DNA of 64,000 nt from Rhizobium sp. NXC24 (lineage in GTDB: Bacteria > Pseudomonadota > Alphaproteobacteria > Rhizobiales > Rhizobiaceae): assembly GCF_002944315.1 (NCBI RefSeq), contig NZ_CP024314.1, forward strand, positions 2,232,001 to 2,296,000. The letters are read 5' to 3'. This document shows positions 43,903 through 53,060 of this stretch, in pieces. The position numbers and the translations under genes are program-made. Position 1 is the stretch's first letter; each line of letters starts with the position of its first letter. The notes below the pieces were generated by a model. That model did not search any database. It had not been told where the DNA came from and saw nothing but the letters and a program-made list of their open reading frames with translations.

Positions 43903-46900
43903 ATGAACGCTCCGCTTCCGCAAAACTCATCCAAGAAATCTTATGACTTTTTCCAATATCTGATGGACGGCATTGCCGAACCGGTGATCGTAAAGGATGA
44001 TCGCTCGCGGTTTGTTTTTGCCAACAGCTCAGGCTGCGCACTTCTGGGTAGAGACTGCGACGAGCTTCTGGGGCATACCGATTATGACTTTTTGCCCAAG
44101 GAGGAAGCCGACAGAATTGTATCCCTGGAGCAGGTCGTACTTTCGACCGGCGAGGAACATCATCTGGAGGAGTTGGTGACGACGCCAGATGGCGCCAGAC
44201 GAACGCTGCTGACCAAAATACGTTGCGTGCGTGTACCAGCGGGGGGAACCGAGGAGAAATTTCTGGTCGCCATCATAGTGGACGTCACGGAATTGCGTCA
44301 GGCGGAGGACACCCTTCGATCCAGCGAAGATCACTATCGCTCCCTTGTCGACCTTCATCCGCAAGTTCCCTGGATTGCAGACCCGGCGGGAAACGTTTTA
44401 GAGGTGGGTCCTCGCTGGACCGAATTTACGGGATTGAGCGTAGAAGAGACGGTCGGCAGTGGTTGGGGAAAAGCCGTGCATCCGCAGGACGCTGGCCCGC
44501 TTGTAGAGCATTGGCACCATTCTCTTTCGAGCGGCGACCCGCTGGATTATGAATACAGGCTATTGTCTCGGACAGGCTCTTATCGGTGGTTTCGAGTTCG
44601 AGCCGCCGCCAAGCGCAGTGGCCTTGGCAAGATCGTGCGCTGGTATGGTGTCCTCGAGGATGTCGACGACAGACGGCGCGCCATTGAGGCTTTGCGCGAA
44701 AGCGAGGTGCAGTTTCGGACAATCGCTGATAATGCGCCGGTGATGATTTGGATGGCGGATCCATCGGGCGACACAAGTTTCTTCAATTGCCTCTGGCTAG
44801 AGACCACCGGCCAAACTGAGTCCGAGGCGCTTGGCTTTGGTTGGGTGGATGTTATCCATCCCGAAGATCTGGAGAAAGTGCAGAAGGCTTTTTTCAGCGC
44901 AAAGGCGGGCAGAGCATCGGTACGCTGCGAATACCGTTTGCGGCGAGCTGATGGGAGCTGGGCATGGGTGATTGATGTCGGCCATCCCCGCTTTTCTGCC
45001 GATGGAACTTTTTTGGGGTATGTCGGATCAGTTCTCGACATTACGGAGCGCCGAGCCGCGGAGATCGCCCAAGAAGAATCGGAAGCCTTCATCCGGAGCA
45101 TATTTGACAGCAGCGCCGATTGCGTGCGCGTGCTCGACCTCGAGGGGCGACCGCTACTTATGAACATGGCAGGTCGGAAGATATTCGGTCTTACTGAAGA
45201 GGCACCGCTGTCGAAAACTACATGGGATGTCATCGGCAAAGCCTCAGACACAGAAAAGGTGAAGACCGGTTGGGACAAAGTCAGATCGGGGGAAACGGCC
45301 CGTTTCGAGATCGCCATTCGAGATGCCGATGACAGGGAAAGATGCATGGATGTGATCGCAGCACCGGTTATGGGGCGCGAAGGAAAACCGGTGCGAATGC
45401 TTTCGATCTGGCGCGACGTCACTGAAGCGAAGCGCGCCAGCGAGGAAATCAGCCGCGCGCAAAAACGGGCAGAAGCTGCGGCCCAACAGCTTTCCTCGGT
45501 TCTCGAGAGCACTATGGACAGCGTCATGCTCCTCGATCCCGAATGGCGTATCCGGTATTTGAATGAAAATGCCAAAAGACTTTTGCGAATTGGGGACGAG
45601 TCGCTTGGAAAAGTCTTTTGGACACTGTTCCCGAAAGAAAGGAAAGGAACTTTTGCTAAGCATTGTCAGGAGGTGATGAGCCGACGCTCGCGCTCCTTCT
45701 TCGAGGACTACTTAACGTCACTCGATCGGTGGATCGAGGCAAGTGCTTCTCCTACTCAAGACGGTATTTCCATTTTCTGCCGAGACACAACCGAGCGCCG
45801 TCGGGCGGAGGAGGACAAGCTCCTCGCCCAGAAACAGATGGCTCACATGGCAAAGCACGACATGCTGACCGGGCTTGCGAACCGGGTGTTCTTCCGCGAA
45901 AGCTTCGATCGCGTCTTGAATGAAAGACGTGCAAATCAATGTGTGGCAGTACTGTGCGTGGATCTCGATGGCTTCAAGGCAATCAATGACACGCTTGGAC
46001 ATCCGGCCGGCGATTCATTACTGCGGCAGGTATCCGCCCGGTTGGTTCAGAGCGTGAGGGCCACAGACATCGTTGCGCGACTGGGGGGTGACGAATTCGC
46101 CATCATACTCCCGGCTGCAACGGATGAAGATGGGGCTTGCCATCTCGCTCAACGAATAATCGAATTGCTATACGAGCCCTTTACCATAGAAGGGGTCAGC
46201 GCGACTGTTGGAGCGAGCGTCGGAATTGCTTTTGCACCCGACGACGGGGCGACCGCGAATGAATTAATGAAAGCGGCGGATATCGCCCTCTATAGCGCGA
46301 AGTCGAGCGGTCGTGGCACTTACAGACGCTTCAATGTGGCGATGCATGCTCAACTGCAAGCGCACCAGCAGATTAAGATTGCGCTCCGAGGTGCGCTGGA
46401 GAGGAACGAATTCGAACTGCATTACCAGCCGCTTGTTAGCTTACGATCGCGCCGCGTAACAGGCTGCGAAGCGCTTTTGCGGTGGCGCAGTCCGGAAAGA
46501 GGCATGATTGCGCCGTCGGAGTTCATTCCCATTGCCGAAGAAACCGGGCTGATCGTGCCGATGGGCGAGTGGATTCTCGCTCAAGCCTGCCGGCAGGCCG
46601 CTCAATGGCCCGAGCATGTCAGCATAGCCGTCAACCTATCGCCGGTCCAATTCAAGCATCGGAACCTCGTCAAGGCAGTGGCCGGTGCCCTATCCGCTTC
46701 CGGCCTCGCTCCCGCTCGTTTGCAAGTGGAGATAACGGAATCGGTCCTGTTGGACGAGAGCGAACACAATCTCCATCTGCTCCAGGAGCTGCGTAGCCTT
46801 GGAGTGAAAATCGCTATGGACGATTTCGGAACAGGCTATTCGTCGCTCGGCTATCTTAGAAGCTTTCCCTTCGACAAGATCAAGGTGGATCAAGCCTTCG

Positions 46901-47118
46901 TTCGCGACCTACCGCATGGAAAGGAATCGCTTGCGATCGTCAGAGCCGTCGCAGGCCTCGGTGAGAGTTTGGGCATAACGACAACCATCGAGGGCATTGA
47001 GACAGAAGATCAACTGGCCATCGTCAATGCGGAAGGATTCCATGAGGTTCAGGGCTATATCTTTTCTCGGCCTCTGCCGGCATCCGAGGTCTCCAAACTG
47101 ATCGACGGCCAATTGTGA
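43903..47118 (+). CDS. Multi-PAS GGDEF-EAL c-di-GMP signalling protein
   Basis: A 1071-residue cytoplasmic protein. About five PAS domains in the first 645 residues (the first from about 20; others near 145, 265, 400 and 545) are followed by GGDEF (RLGGDEFAIIL near 726-736) and EAL (E856 in CEALLRWRS, plus MDDFGTGYSSLGYLRSFPFD and the later TTTIEGIETEDQ). Both catalytic sites look intact, so it could make and break c-di-GMP, with sensing by the PAS domains. No membrane helix is visible. The start at 43903 is chosen over a TTG ten codons earlier. Confidence 0.93.
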   Translation: MNAPLPQNSSKKSYDFFQYLMDGIAEPVIVKDDRSRFVFANSSGCALLGRDCDELLGHTDYDFLPKEEADRIVSLEQVVLSTGEEHHLEELVTTPDGARRTLLTKIRCVRVPAGGTEEKFLVAIIVDVTELRQAEDTLRSSEDHYRSLVDLHPQVPWIADPAGNVLEVGPRWTEFTGLSVEETVGSGWGKAVHPQDAGPLVEHWHHSLSSGDPLDYEYRLLSRTGSYRWFRVRAAAKRSGLGKIVRWYGVLEDVDDRRRAIEALRESEVQFRTIADNAPVMIWMADPSGDTSFFNCLWLETTGQTESEALGFGWVDVIHPEDLEKVQKAFFSAKAGRASVRCEYRLRRADGSWAWVIDVGHPRFSADGTFLGYVGSVLDITERRAAEIAQEESEAFIRSIFDSSADCVRVLDLEGRPLLMNMAGRKIFGLTEEAPLSKTTWDVIGKASDTEKVKTGWDKVRSGETARFEIAIRDADDRERCMDVIAAPVMGREGKPVRMLSIWRDVTEAKRASEEISRAQKRAEAAAQQLSSVLESTMDSVMLLDPEWRIRYLNENAKRLLRIGDESLGKVFWTLFPKERKGTFAKHCQEVMSRRSRSFFEDYLTSLDRWIEASASPTQDGISIFCRDTTERRRAEEDKLLAQKQMAHMAKHDMLTGLANRVFFRESFDRVLNERRANQCVAVLCVDLDGFKAINDTLGHPAGDSLLRQVSARLVQSVRATDIVARLGGDEFAIILPAATDEDGACHLAQRIIELLYEPFTIEGVSATVGASVGIAFAPDDGATANELMKAADIALYSAKSSGRGTYRRFNVAMHAQLQAHQQIKIALRGALERNEFELHYQPLVSLRSRRVTGCEALLRWRSPERGMIAPSEFIPIAEETGLIVPMGEWILAQACRQAAQWPEHVSIAVNLSPVQFKHRNLVKAVAGALSASGLAPARLQVEITESVLLDESEHNLHLLQELRSLGVKIAMDDFGTGYSSLGYLRSFPFDKIKVDQAFVRDLPHGKESLAIVRAVAGLGESLGITTTIEGIETEDQLAIVNAEGFHEVQGYIFSRPLPASEVSKLIDGQL

Positions 47119-47306
47119 TCGGGGTAGGTCTGGCAGCCGGAGCCAAAAAAATGCACGACAAGCCCGAGAATCGGACCTTGCGGCCCGCCGATTCGAGCAG
47201 TTCACTCTCGGTCGTTGGGCTGCCGAGGAGCAGTTCGAAATCTTGGTTGCCTTGATCCTGCACAACACGCCGCTGCGGCGGTCATTTGACGCAAGGCGGT
47301 CGTAAT

Positions 47307-47666
47307 CTAAGCATGGGCGTGTGGATGATGAACGTCCCAGACCGCCCACAGCGATACAGCGAAGATAAGCACGCCAAGAACGACATCTGTCCACATTGCA
47401 CTCACGTTCGTGGCAAAACCCAGCAACCAGGGCGATGCGATAGACCACAGACCCAGCGCCATATTTGCCCATTCCTCCCATTCGGCGAATACCGAAAGTG
47501 CTGCGGTCGCCAGCACGCCAAGCATGACGGCAACAATCCAAGCGTTCCAGCTTGGCATTGCCTCACTTGTGAAGCCAAAGACCCACGGAGAAACGAACAG
47601 ACATACCGCCAGGACTAAATTTGCCCAATCCTGCGTCCGTTTTCCTTTCATCAGAGCGATTGCCAT
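47307..47666 (-). CDS. SPW-repeat membrane protein
   Basis: A 119-residue protein with four hydrophobic segments in two repeats. Each repeat has the Ser-Pro-Trp motif: CLFVSPWVFGFTSE and GLWSIASPWLLGFATN. The first part starts with TQDWANLVL and the second with EWEEWANMALG, showing the internal duplication. The C-terminus is His-rich (VHHPHAHA). The function of SPW proteins is unknown. The gene stands alone. Confidence 0.88.
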   Translation of the reverse strand: MAIALMKGKRTQDWANLVLAVCLFVSPWVFGFTSEAMPSWNAWIVAVMLGVLATAALSVFAEWEEWANMALGLWSIASPWLLGFATNVSAMWTDVVLGVLIFAVSLWAVWDVHHPHAHA

Positions 47667-48024
47667 GACAATCTCCTCCTTCTACTACCACGAAGCCGCG
47701 CCACGACTTCTTCTCCCGCAATTTTACACCTGATATACAAGTAATTTCAACGGGAATTAATTCGGGATAGCACGGCCAATACTTCCATCGTCACATTTGA
47801 AATTTCAGCTGTTGGATTGAATAAAGTACTTAGTGCCTATAATGCATCTGACCGCGCTGGCGCTGATGTCGCTGCTAGCCATCACGTTAGCGGTCCGGTG
47901 CGTCGTTTCGCTGGGCCGGTCTTCAGCGTCAGCGCCGGCAGCCTTGGACTTGCAAGTTTGCCGCATAAAGATCCTCGCCATTGAAAAGCATGATCGGCTG
48001 AATTGCTCATCTGATCCTCCCGCC
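47667..48024. other. Intergenic region with a small truncated frame
   Basis: About 360 bp between the SPW gene and the end of the sugar isomerase. Its left half is AT-rich and probably carries the SPW promoter. A short frame with a good ribosome-binding site is listed at 47882-48010. Confidence 0.4.
47882..48010 (-). CDS. Possible broken gene start after the isomerase gene
   Basis: GGGAGGA stands 4 bp before an ATG at 48010, 15 bp after the isomerase stop. The frame runs for 42 codons and does not resemble any family. A neighbouring frame (IQPIMLFNGEDLYAANLQV) looks more protein-like. It may be the 5' end of a former second gene in the isomerase operon. Confidence 0.25.
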   Translation of the reverse strand: MSNSADHAFQWRGSLCGKLASPRLPALTLKTGPAKRRTGPLT

Positions 48025-48960
48025 TCACGTCACGATCAGCTTGGAGAGGGTGTTGTAGCCGAGCCGCAGGCCAGCACGCTCCTGGCTGTAATTGCTGACC
48101 ACGTCGGCCTCCGATCTGATCGAGTGGATCGTCTGCATGCTCGCGAAGACGTCATCCTCGTGCTCGATATCGAGATTGCCCTGGTAGCCCGAGATGATGA
48201 CGGCGCTGATGAATTTCGGCCAGTCGACTTCGCCCCAGCCCGGCGCGCGCGCCCGCCACCACCGGCGATCGAGGCCCTTTTTCGGTGCGAACGAGCGCCC
48301 GAGGATCCCGCTCCGGGCAAGAATCTTCCGGTCGATCTCCATGTCCTTGGCGTGAACATGGAATACCTTGCTCGCATAGTCCTTGATCGCCTGGCAGTAA
48401 TCGATGCCCTGCCAGACGAGATGCGACGGGTCGAATTCGAGGCCGAGGCGATCGGAGGGAACGACGTCGAAGATCACGTCCCAGATTTCCGGGCTGTAGG
48501 CGATGTTGTTGCCCCTCATCGTCACGACGTTGATCATCGGGCAATTTTCGAGGGCGATCTTCACGTTCGATTTTTCGGCGAGATCGCAATAGCGGGAGAA
48601 AAGCTCCTTAAAAGCGGGGATGTTCTCCTCGACATTGAGCCGCGGGTCCTGGCCGGCAAAGGTCGCCACCACCTCGACGTCGAGACGAGAGGCGAGGTCC
48701 ATGACCTTGGGCAGATAGGCTTGCGCCGCCTCGCGTTCATGATCGTCGGGATGCTGGTAGTTGGGATAATATCCGAGAGCCGAGATCTGGATGTTCTTGC
48801 TGTCGAGATCCTTGCGGATTTCCGCGAGCTGGGCGTCGGTTGTTGTGTTGGCGTCAAGGGCCGAACCCGGCCAGGCGGAGAGCTGCAGACTGGTGAAGCC
48901 GACCTCATGGGCGAACTCGGCAGTTTCCTTGGAATAGTTCGTGTAAAAACCGATTCTCAC
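48025..48960 (-). CDS. Sugar phosphate isomerase/epimerase-type TIM barrel protein
   Basis: A 311-residue protein of the AP-endonuclease-2-like family. The frame reads VRIGFYTNYSKETAEFAHEV, ALENCPMINV (metal-ligand Glu), LGLEFDPSHLVWQG (Asp/His), KVFHVHAKDMEI and LDIEHEDD (Glu), which are the usual metal ligands. The GTG at 48960 follows AGGA at a suitable distance. It is divergent from a LysR regulator that probably controls it. The substrate, likely a sugar or inositol derivative, is unknown. Confidence 0.88.
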   Translation of the reverse strand: MRIGFYTNYSKETAEFAHEVGFTSLQLSAWPGSALDANTTTDAQLAEIRKDLDSKNIQISALGYYPNYQHPDDHEREAAQAYLPKVMDLASRLDVEVVATFAGQDPRLNVEENIPAFKELFSRYCDLAEKSNVKIALENCPMINVVTMRGNNIAYSPEIWDVIFDVVPSDRLGLEFDPSHLVWQGIDYCQAIKDYASKVFHVHAKDMEIDRKILARSGILGRSFAPKKGLDRRWWRARAPGWGEVDWPKFISAVIISGYQGNLDIEHEDDVFASMQTIHSIRSEADVVSNYSQERAGLRLGYNTLSKLIVT

Positions 48961-49080
48961 GGGAGTTGATCCTCTGGTTTGATGTCTTGGTGGAAAGCGA
49001 AAACGCTGCAGCTGTTTCCATGTGAAAGACCATCGCGCCGAACGTGAGTCCCGAGGAGGTGCAAAAAATGCTAACCAAAA

Positions 49081-49093
49081 TGCATGAAATGCA
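49081..49093. promoter_or_regulatory. T-N11-A palindrome, probable LysR box
   Basis: TGCATGAAATGCA is a perfect inverted repeat of the T-N11-A form, located between the isomerase gene and the divergent LysR gene, 64 bp before the LysR start. A second inverted repeat lies at 49103-49125 (GAAAAAT and ATTTTTC arms, 9-base spacer). Together they fit a recognition and an activation site for the adjacent LysR regulator. Confidence 0.5.
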
Positions 49094-49156
49094 CCACACT
49101 GCGAAAAATGCATATGATATTTTTCGTCACCGCCTCCTTACAAAACCGCGGGTTCG

Positions 49157-50032
49157 ATGCCTCGTAATTTGCCGCCGCTCACCGCCTTGAGGGCCTTCGA
49201 CGCCGTCGCCCGACTCGGCAGTCTCCGCTCGGCCGCAGAAGATCTGTCGATCCACCACACTGTGGTCGGACGGCATGTCCGCAAACTCGAGAATTGGCTT
49301 GGAGTCAAACTGCTCGACAGCAACTTTGCGGAGACGCGTTTGACCGACGCCGGAAAAGAGTATCACGAGCGTATCGCAGTGGCTTTCGATCACATCGACG
49401 ACGCGACGTTCATGCTTCGCCCGTTGGGTCACCAGCAACTGAAGCTGTGGTGCGGGCCGGGCCTCAACAAGTCGTGGCTAATGCCGCGAATTGAGGAGAT
49501 CAACAGAGCCGCCCGGGTCAATGTCGTGCTCTTGCGGGCAACCGATCATCTTCCGGATTTCCGGCGCTTCGAAGCGGACGTAGCCGTCCATTACGGGCGG
49601 GAGTACATTGCCTACAGCAACTCCCTCGAATTATACCGGCCAAGGCATATCGCCGTCGCAAGCCGTGACTTCTTGGAACGCTATCCAGCGAATGAACCGC
49701 GTGATCTGCTCTCGGCTCCTCTGCTTCACGAGCAGACCACTGACGCATGGGTGAGATGGCTCCACGCCAACGGCGTCAAGGCTCCTGCCACACTCAGCGG
49801 CCAGAAACTGGGCTACGCGCATATCGTCATCGAAGCCGCGGCGATCGGCCAGGGCGTGGCGCTTGCCAACGAAATCCTGGTCGCGCCCGAAATCGCGCAA
49901 GGCCGGCTGGTGGAAGCGGTAGCAACGGAAACCTACCTGGATTCCTATTATTTCTATGCCTCCAAGAGCCGCTGGAACGAGCCTGCCATCGCCCGCCTTC
50001 GCCAGTACCTCGTCGATAATCTCGGCGCTTGA
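49157..50032 (+). CDS. LysR-family transcriptional regulator, GcvA-like
   Basis: A 291-residue regulator starting MPRNLPPLTALRAFDAVARL, with the helix-turn-helix SLRSAAEDLSIHHTVVGRHV typical of the GcvA group. The effector domain has SGQKLGYAHIVIEAAAIGQG near its end. It is divergent from the sugar isomerase gene and shares with it a 196-bp region containing a T-N11-A palindrome, so it probably controls that gene and itself. Confidence 0.9.
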   Translation: MPRNLPPLTALRAFDAVARLGSLRSAAEDLSIHHTVVGRHVRKLENWLGVKLLDSNFAETRLTDAGKEYHERIAVAFDHIDDATFMLRPLGHQQLKLWCGPGLNKSWLMPRIEEINRAARVNVVLLRATDHLPDFRRFEADVAVHYGREYIAYSNSLELYRPRHIAVASRDFLERYPANEPRDLLSAPLLHEQTTDAWVRWLHANGVKAPATLSGQKLGYAHIVIEAAAIGQGVALANEILVAPEIAQGRLVEAVATETYLDSYYFYASKSRWNEPAIARLRQYLVDNLGA

Positions 50033-50277
50033 CGGGCCGCGACGCCTCCTCGATCTGATGCCTTTGGCACTCCGCCGGGCGCGCAGGCGCTCCCGATGGA
50101 TCCGGTCGGCTCGACGACGCTGATGGCCAGCAGGCCGTCCTCGCAGATCGTCGTATTCGCAGGGCGGATGCCACAGGAGACTGCGTCCGTCTCGGCGCGG
50201 CATCTACTGCGGTCACGATGTTCGTGCAGATGCGCGAGGAAATGTTTCTGACGAACGCCCGCCGGACGGGCTCCTAG

Positions 50278-51705
50278 CTAGGCACCGTAGCCCACAATTC
50301 CCTTTAGTTCGCAAAAGTCGTGGATAGCCCAGTCTGCATACTCTCTGCCGTTCCCCGACTGCTTGTAGCCGCCGAATGGCACCTGCAAGTCCCACGACGG
50401 GTAGTTGATCTGCACCTGCCCTGCCCGAAGCCTGCGCGCGACAGACCTTGCGCACCCCGGACTGCCCTGCACGTATGCTGCGAGACCATAGACGGTGTCG
50501 TTTGCGATTCGGACCGCGTCATCCACATCGCGATACGGAATTATGCACAAGACCGGCCCGAAGATCTCCTCTCGTTCAATCGCCATCCCGGGACGGACGT
50601 TGCCGAAGACAGTCGGCTTGACAAAATATCCGCGACTAAGTCCCTTCGGACTCTCCGTTCCTCCGGCAGCCAGAGTTGCGCCCTCATCTATGCCAATCCG
50701 GATCAGCCCCTTGACCTTTTCGAACTGCAATTTACTGACAAGCGGCCCCATTTCTACACCTGGATCTTTAGGATCTCCGACGATTATCGAATTCGCAATA
50801 TGCGCAGCAATCGCCAATGCTTCATCATGGCGGTCTGCCGGCACCAGCATGCGAGTGGGTGCATCACACGACTGACCAGTATTGCTAAAACAGGATCTAG
50901 TGCCCTCAGCCACCGCTACAGCCAAGTCGGCGTCGGGCAAGACAATGTTGGCGGACTTGCCACCCAATTCCTGCGCCACCCTCTTTACAGTCTCGGCGGC
51001 CGTTTTTGCCACAATAATGCCTGCGCGGGTGGAACCGGTGAAGGACACCATATCAACATCAGGATGGCCTGACATAACTTGGCCAACATCAGGGCCATTG
51101 CCATTCACGAGGTTGAACACGCCTTTCGGGACGCCGGCGGCATGCATGACCTCGGCGAAAATCAATCCGCTGATTGGAGCGATCTCGCTGGGCTTGAGCA
51201 CGACAGTACACCCCGCAGCCAGCGCCGGAGCGACTTTACAGACGATCTGGTTAAGCGGCCAGTTCCAAGGCGTGATCAACGCACATACGCCGATCGGCTC
51301 CCTTAGAACCATGCTCGAGCCGCGCCTCTCCTCAAAATGAAACTGCTCAAGCGCTTTGATTGTTGCGATCAGGTGTTGTTGCCCCGCCCATGTCTGAGCG
51401 CTTCGCGACCACGTGATCGGCGCTCCCAACTCGTTGGTAACAGCTTGCGCGATATCTTCGTACCGTTCATCGTAGGCGGCTAGAACCCTCTTAAGAAGAT
51501 CAATACGCTCGTCTCGTGTGGTCAGCGAAAATGATCGAAACGCGGCTTTTGCGGCCGCCACGGCGCGATATACATCGGCCTTGCTGCCAAGGGATATTTG
51601 CGACCATGCGGTTTCCGTCGCTGGGTTGATCACGTCTGATGGACTTGGAATTTCTGGGTCAATCCAGGCGCCATCGATGTAAAATTTGTGATAGTCGATC
51701 ATCAA
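50278..51705 (-). CDS. Aldehyde dehydrogenase
   Basis: A 475-residue NAD(P)-dependent aldehyde dehydrogenase. The catalytic Glu is in AQELGGKSANIVL and the catalytic Cys in NTGQSCDAPTRMLVP. The oxyanion Asn is in PWNWPLNQIV and the cofactor loop in FTGSTRAGIIVAK. It lies downstream of choX and the GMC oxidoreductase on the same strand, though with a 355-bp gap. In this context it may oxidise betaine aldehyde, but it is not clearly BetB-like, and other aldehydes are possible. Confidence 0.9.
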   Translation of the reverse strand: MMIDYHKFYIDGAWIDPEIPSPSDVINPATETAWSQISLGSKADVYRAVAAAKAAFRSFSLTTRDERIDLLKRVLAAYDERYEDIAQAVTNELGAPITWSRSAQTWAGQQHLIATIKALEQFHFEERRGSSMVLREPIGVCALITPWNWPLNQIVCKVAPALAAGCTVVLKPSEIAPISGLIFAEVMHAAGVPKGVFNLVNGNGPDVGQVMSGHPDVDMVSFTGSTRAGIIVAKTAAETVKRVAQELGGKSANIVLPDADLAVAVAEGTRSCFSNTGQSCDAPTRMLVPADRHDEALAIAAHIANSIIVGDPKDPGVEMGPLVSKLQFEKVKGLIRIGIDEGATLAAGGTESPKGLSRGYFVKPTVFGNVRPGMAIEREEIFGPVLCIIPYRDVDDAVRIANDTVYGLAAYVQGSPGCARSVARRLRAGQVQINYPSWDLQVPFGGYKQSGNGREYADWAIHDFCELKGIVGYGA

Positions 51706-52002
51706 TAGTCCTCATGTCTCATACAGCCGGGTCGTAAAGGCTTTCACTGCGAGAATAGTCTTCAACTGCAGAGCCTTTCTGACGTTCATCTCGCTTATTT
51801 GTAATGTGCCGAGTTCCAGCGGTAGCGTCCGCCTGCAGCCCGGACAGTGGATTTGTCAGCCGCACCCTCAACCTAGCGCAAACTTTTATCAACGAGCGCC
51901 TTCGCTTTCGACGCAGCCCTATCCGCACGCCAACGAGACGAAGTGGAATGCACCGGCCACCTGCCCGGCCAGCTCTAGCGGCGAGAGCGCATGAGCGCCG
52001 CA
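51706..52002. other. Intergenic region between choX and aldehyde dehydrogenase genes
   Basis: About 300 bp with no supported gene. It may carry a separate promoter for the aldehyde dehydrogenase gene. A smaller GC-rich inverted repeat (GCGGCG and CGCCGC arms) lies near 51979-52001. Confidence 0.4.
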
Positions 52003-52039
52003 GCTCGCCGGGGCACATGACGTGCCGAGCCCGGCGAGC
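52003..52039 (-). terminator. Strong hairpin after choX
   Basis: Read leftward, GCTCGCCGGG and CCCGGCGAGC form a perfect 10-bp outer stem, with an inner GGCAC/GTGCC stem. It starts 12 bp after the choX frame ends and has no T tract. It may end the transcript in part or protect the choX mRNA from decay. Confidence 0.45.
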
Positions 52040-52050
52040 ATAAATCGCCT

Positions 52051-52992
52051 TCAGCTCTTCACAGCTCTCTCAACGGCATCCAGCGCGGGCTTGCCTTCGA
52101 ATGTCGTCACGCCCTCGAGCCACGGCTTCACGACTTCCGGGTGCGCCTTTAGCCAGGCGCCGGCGGCTTCCTTGGGGTCCGCACCTTGGTTGAGGATGGC
52201 GCCCATGATCTCGTTCTCCATCGTAAGAGAGAACTTTAGATTCTGCAGAAAGCGGCTTGCATTGGGGCATTCCGCCATGAAACCCGAACGAATGTTGGTG
52301 TAAACTGTCGCGCCACCATAGTTCGGGCCGAAGGTCGCATCACCACCTGTAAGGTAGGCCATGTCGTATTTCGTGTTCATCGGATGCGGCTCCCATCCGA
52401 GGAAGACGATCCATCCGCCCTGTTTAGTCTGGCGATCGACTTGGGCGAGCATGCCTTGCTCCGAGGATTCGATCAGTTCCCACCCCTTGAGGCCGAACTC
52501 GTTCTTTTCGATCATAGACTGGATCATGTTATTGCCGGTGCTTCCCGCCTCAATGCCATAAATCTTGCGATCGAACTTGTCTGAGAAGTTTTGGAGGTCG
52601 GCAAAGTCCTTCACTCCGGCGTTAAATGCAGCCTTCGGAACCGCGAGCGTATATTTCGCGCCCTCGAGGTTAGGGCCAACAACGAAGATGGACTTGTCCT
52701 CGATGTAGGGCTTGCGATCCTGCACCATCGCGGGCTCCCAGTCACCGAGATAAACGTCGATCTCCTTGTTCTTCAGGCTGGCGTAGGTCACCGGAATTGA
52801 AAGCATGAGGCTTTTCGGCTGATAGCCGAGGGCCTCCAGGATGATCGACGAGATCGATGTCGTCGAGGTAATGTCCGTCCAGCCGACGTCGGAAAAGCGC
52901 ACCTGTTTGCAGCTCTCCGGCTCGGCGGCCTGGGATATGGAAGGCACGATGGAAAGCAGGCTGACGCCCGCGGCTATTAGATATTTCAGCAT
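52051..52992 (-). CDS. Choline/betaine ABC transporter substrate-binding protein ChoX-like
   Basis: A 313-residue periplasmic protein with signal peptide MLKYLIAAGVSLLSIVPSIS. It belongs to the glycine-betaine/choline binding family (OpuAC), with VRFSDVGWTDITSTT, DVYLGDWEPAMVQDRKPYI, YGIEAGSTGNNMIQSMIE and FLGWEPHPMN. Trp residues in these motifs form the cation box. GAGGG precedes the ATG. The permease and ATPase genes (ChoW, ChoV) are not in the window, so it probably works with a transporter encoded elsewhere. It lies between a choline-dehydrogenase-like gene and an aldehyde dehydrogenase. Confidence 0.87.
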   Translation of the reverse strand: MLKYLIAAGVSLLSIVPSISQAAEPESCKQVRFSDVGWTDITSTTSISSIILEALGYQPKSLMLSIPVTYASLKNKEIDVYLGDWEPAMVQDRKPYIEDKSIFVVGPNLEGAKYTLAVPKAAFNAGVKDFADLQNFSDKFDRKIYGIEAGSTGNNMIQSMIEKNEFGLKGWELIESSEQGMLAQVDRQTKQGGWIVFLGWEPHPMNTKYDMAYLTGGDATFGPNYGGATVYTNIRSGFMAECPNASRFLQNLKFSLTMENEIMGAILNQGADPKEAAGAWLKAHPEVVKPWLEGVTTFEGKPALDAVERAVKS

Positions 52993-53060
52993 TTCAGTTC
53001 CCTCTTTGTTGAGCTTAGGCATGCCCAGCGACGGGTAGCCGCGTCCGAGACCTCGTGGCT

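Noticed and set aside
50033-50277. Possible gene relic between LysR and aldehyde dehydrogenase genes
   Set aside because: A frame on the minus strand looks partly protein-like, but no family could be named; the region is short and a small hairpin near 50257-50271 lacks a T tract.
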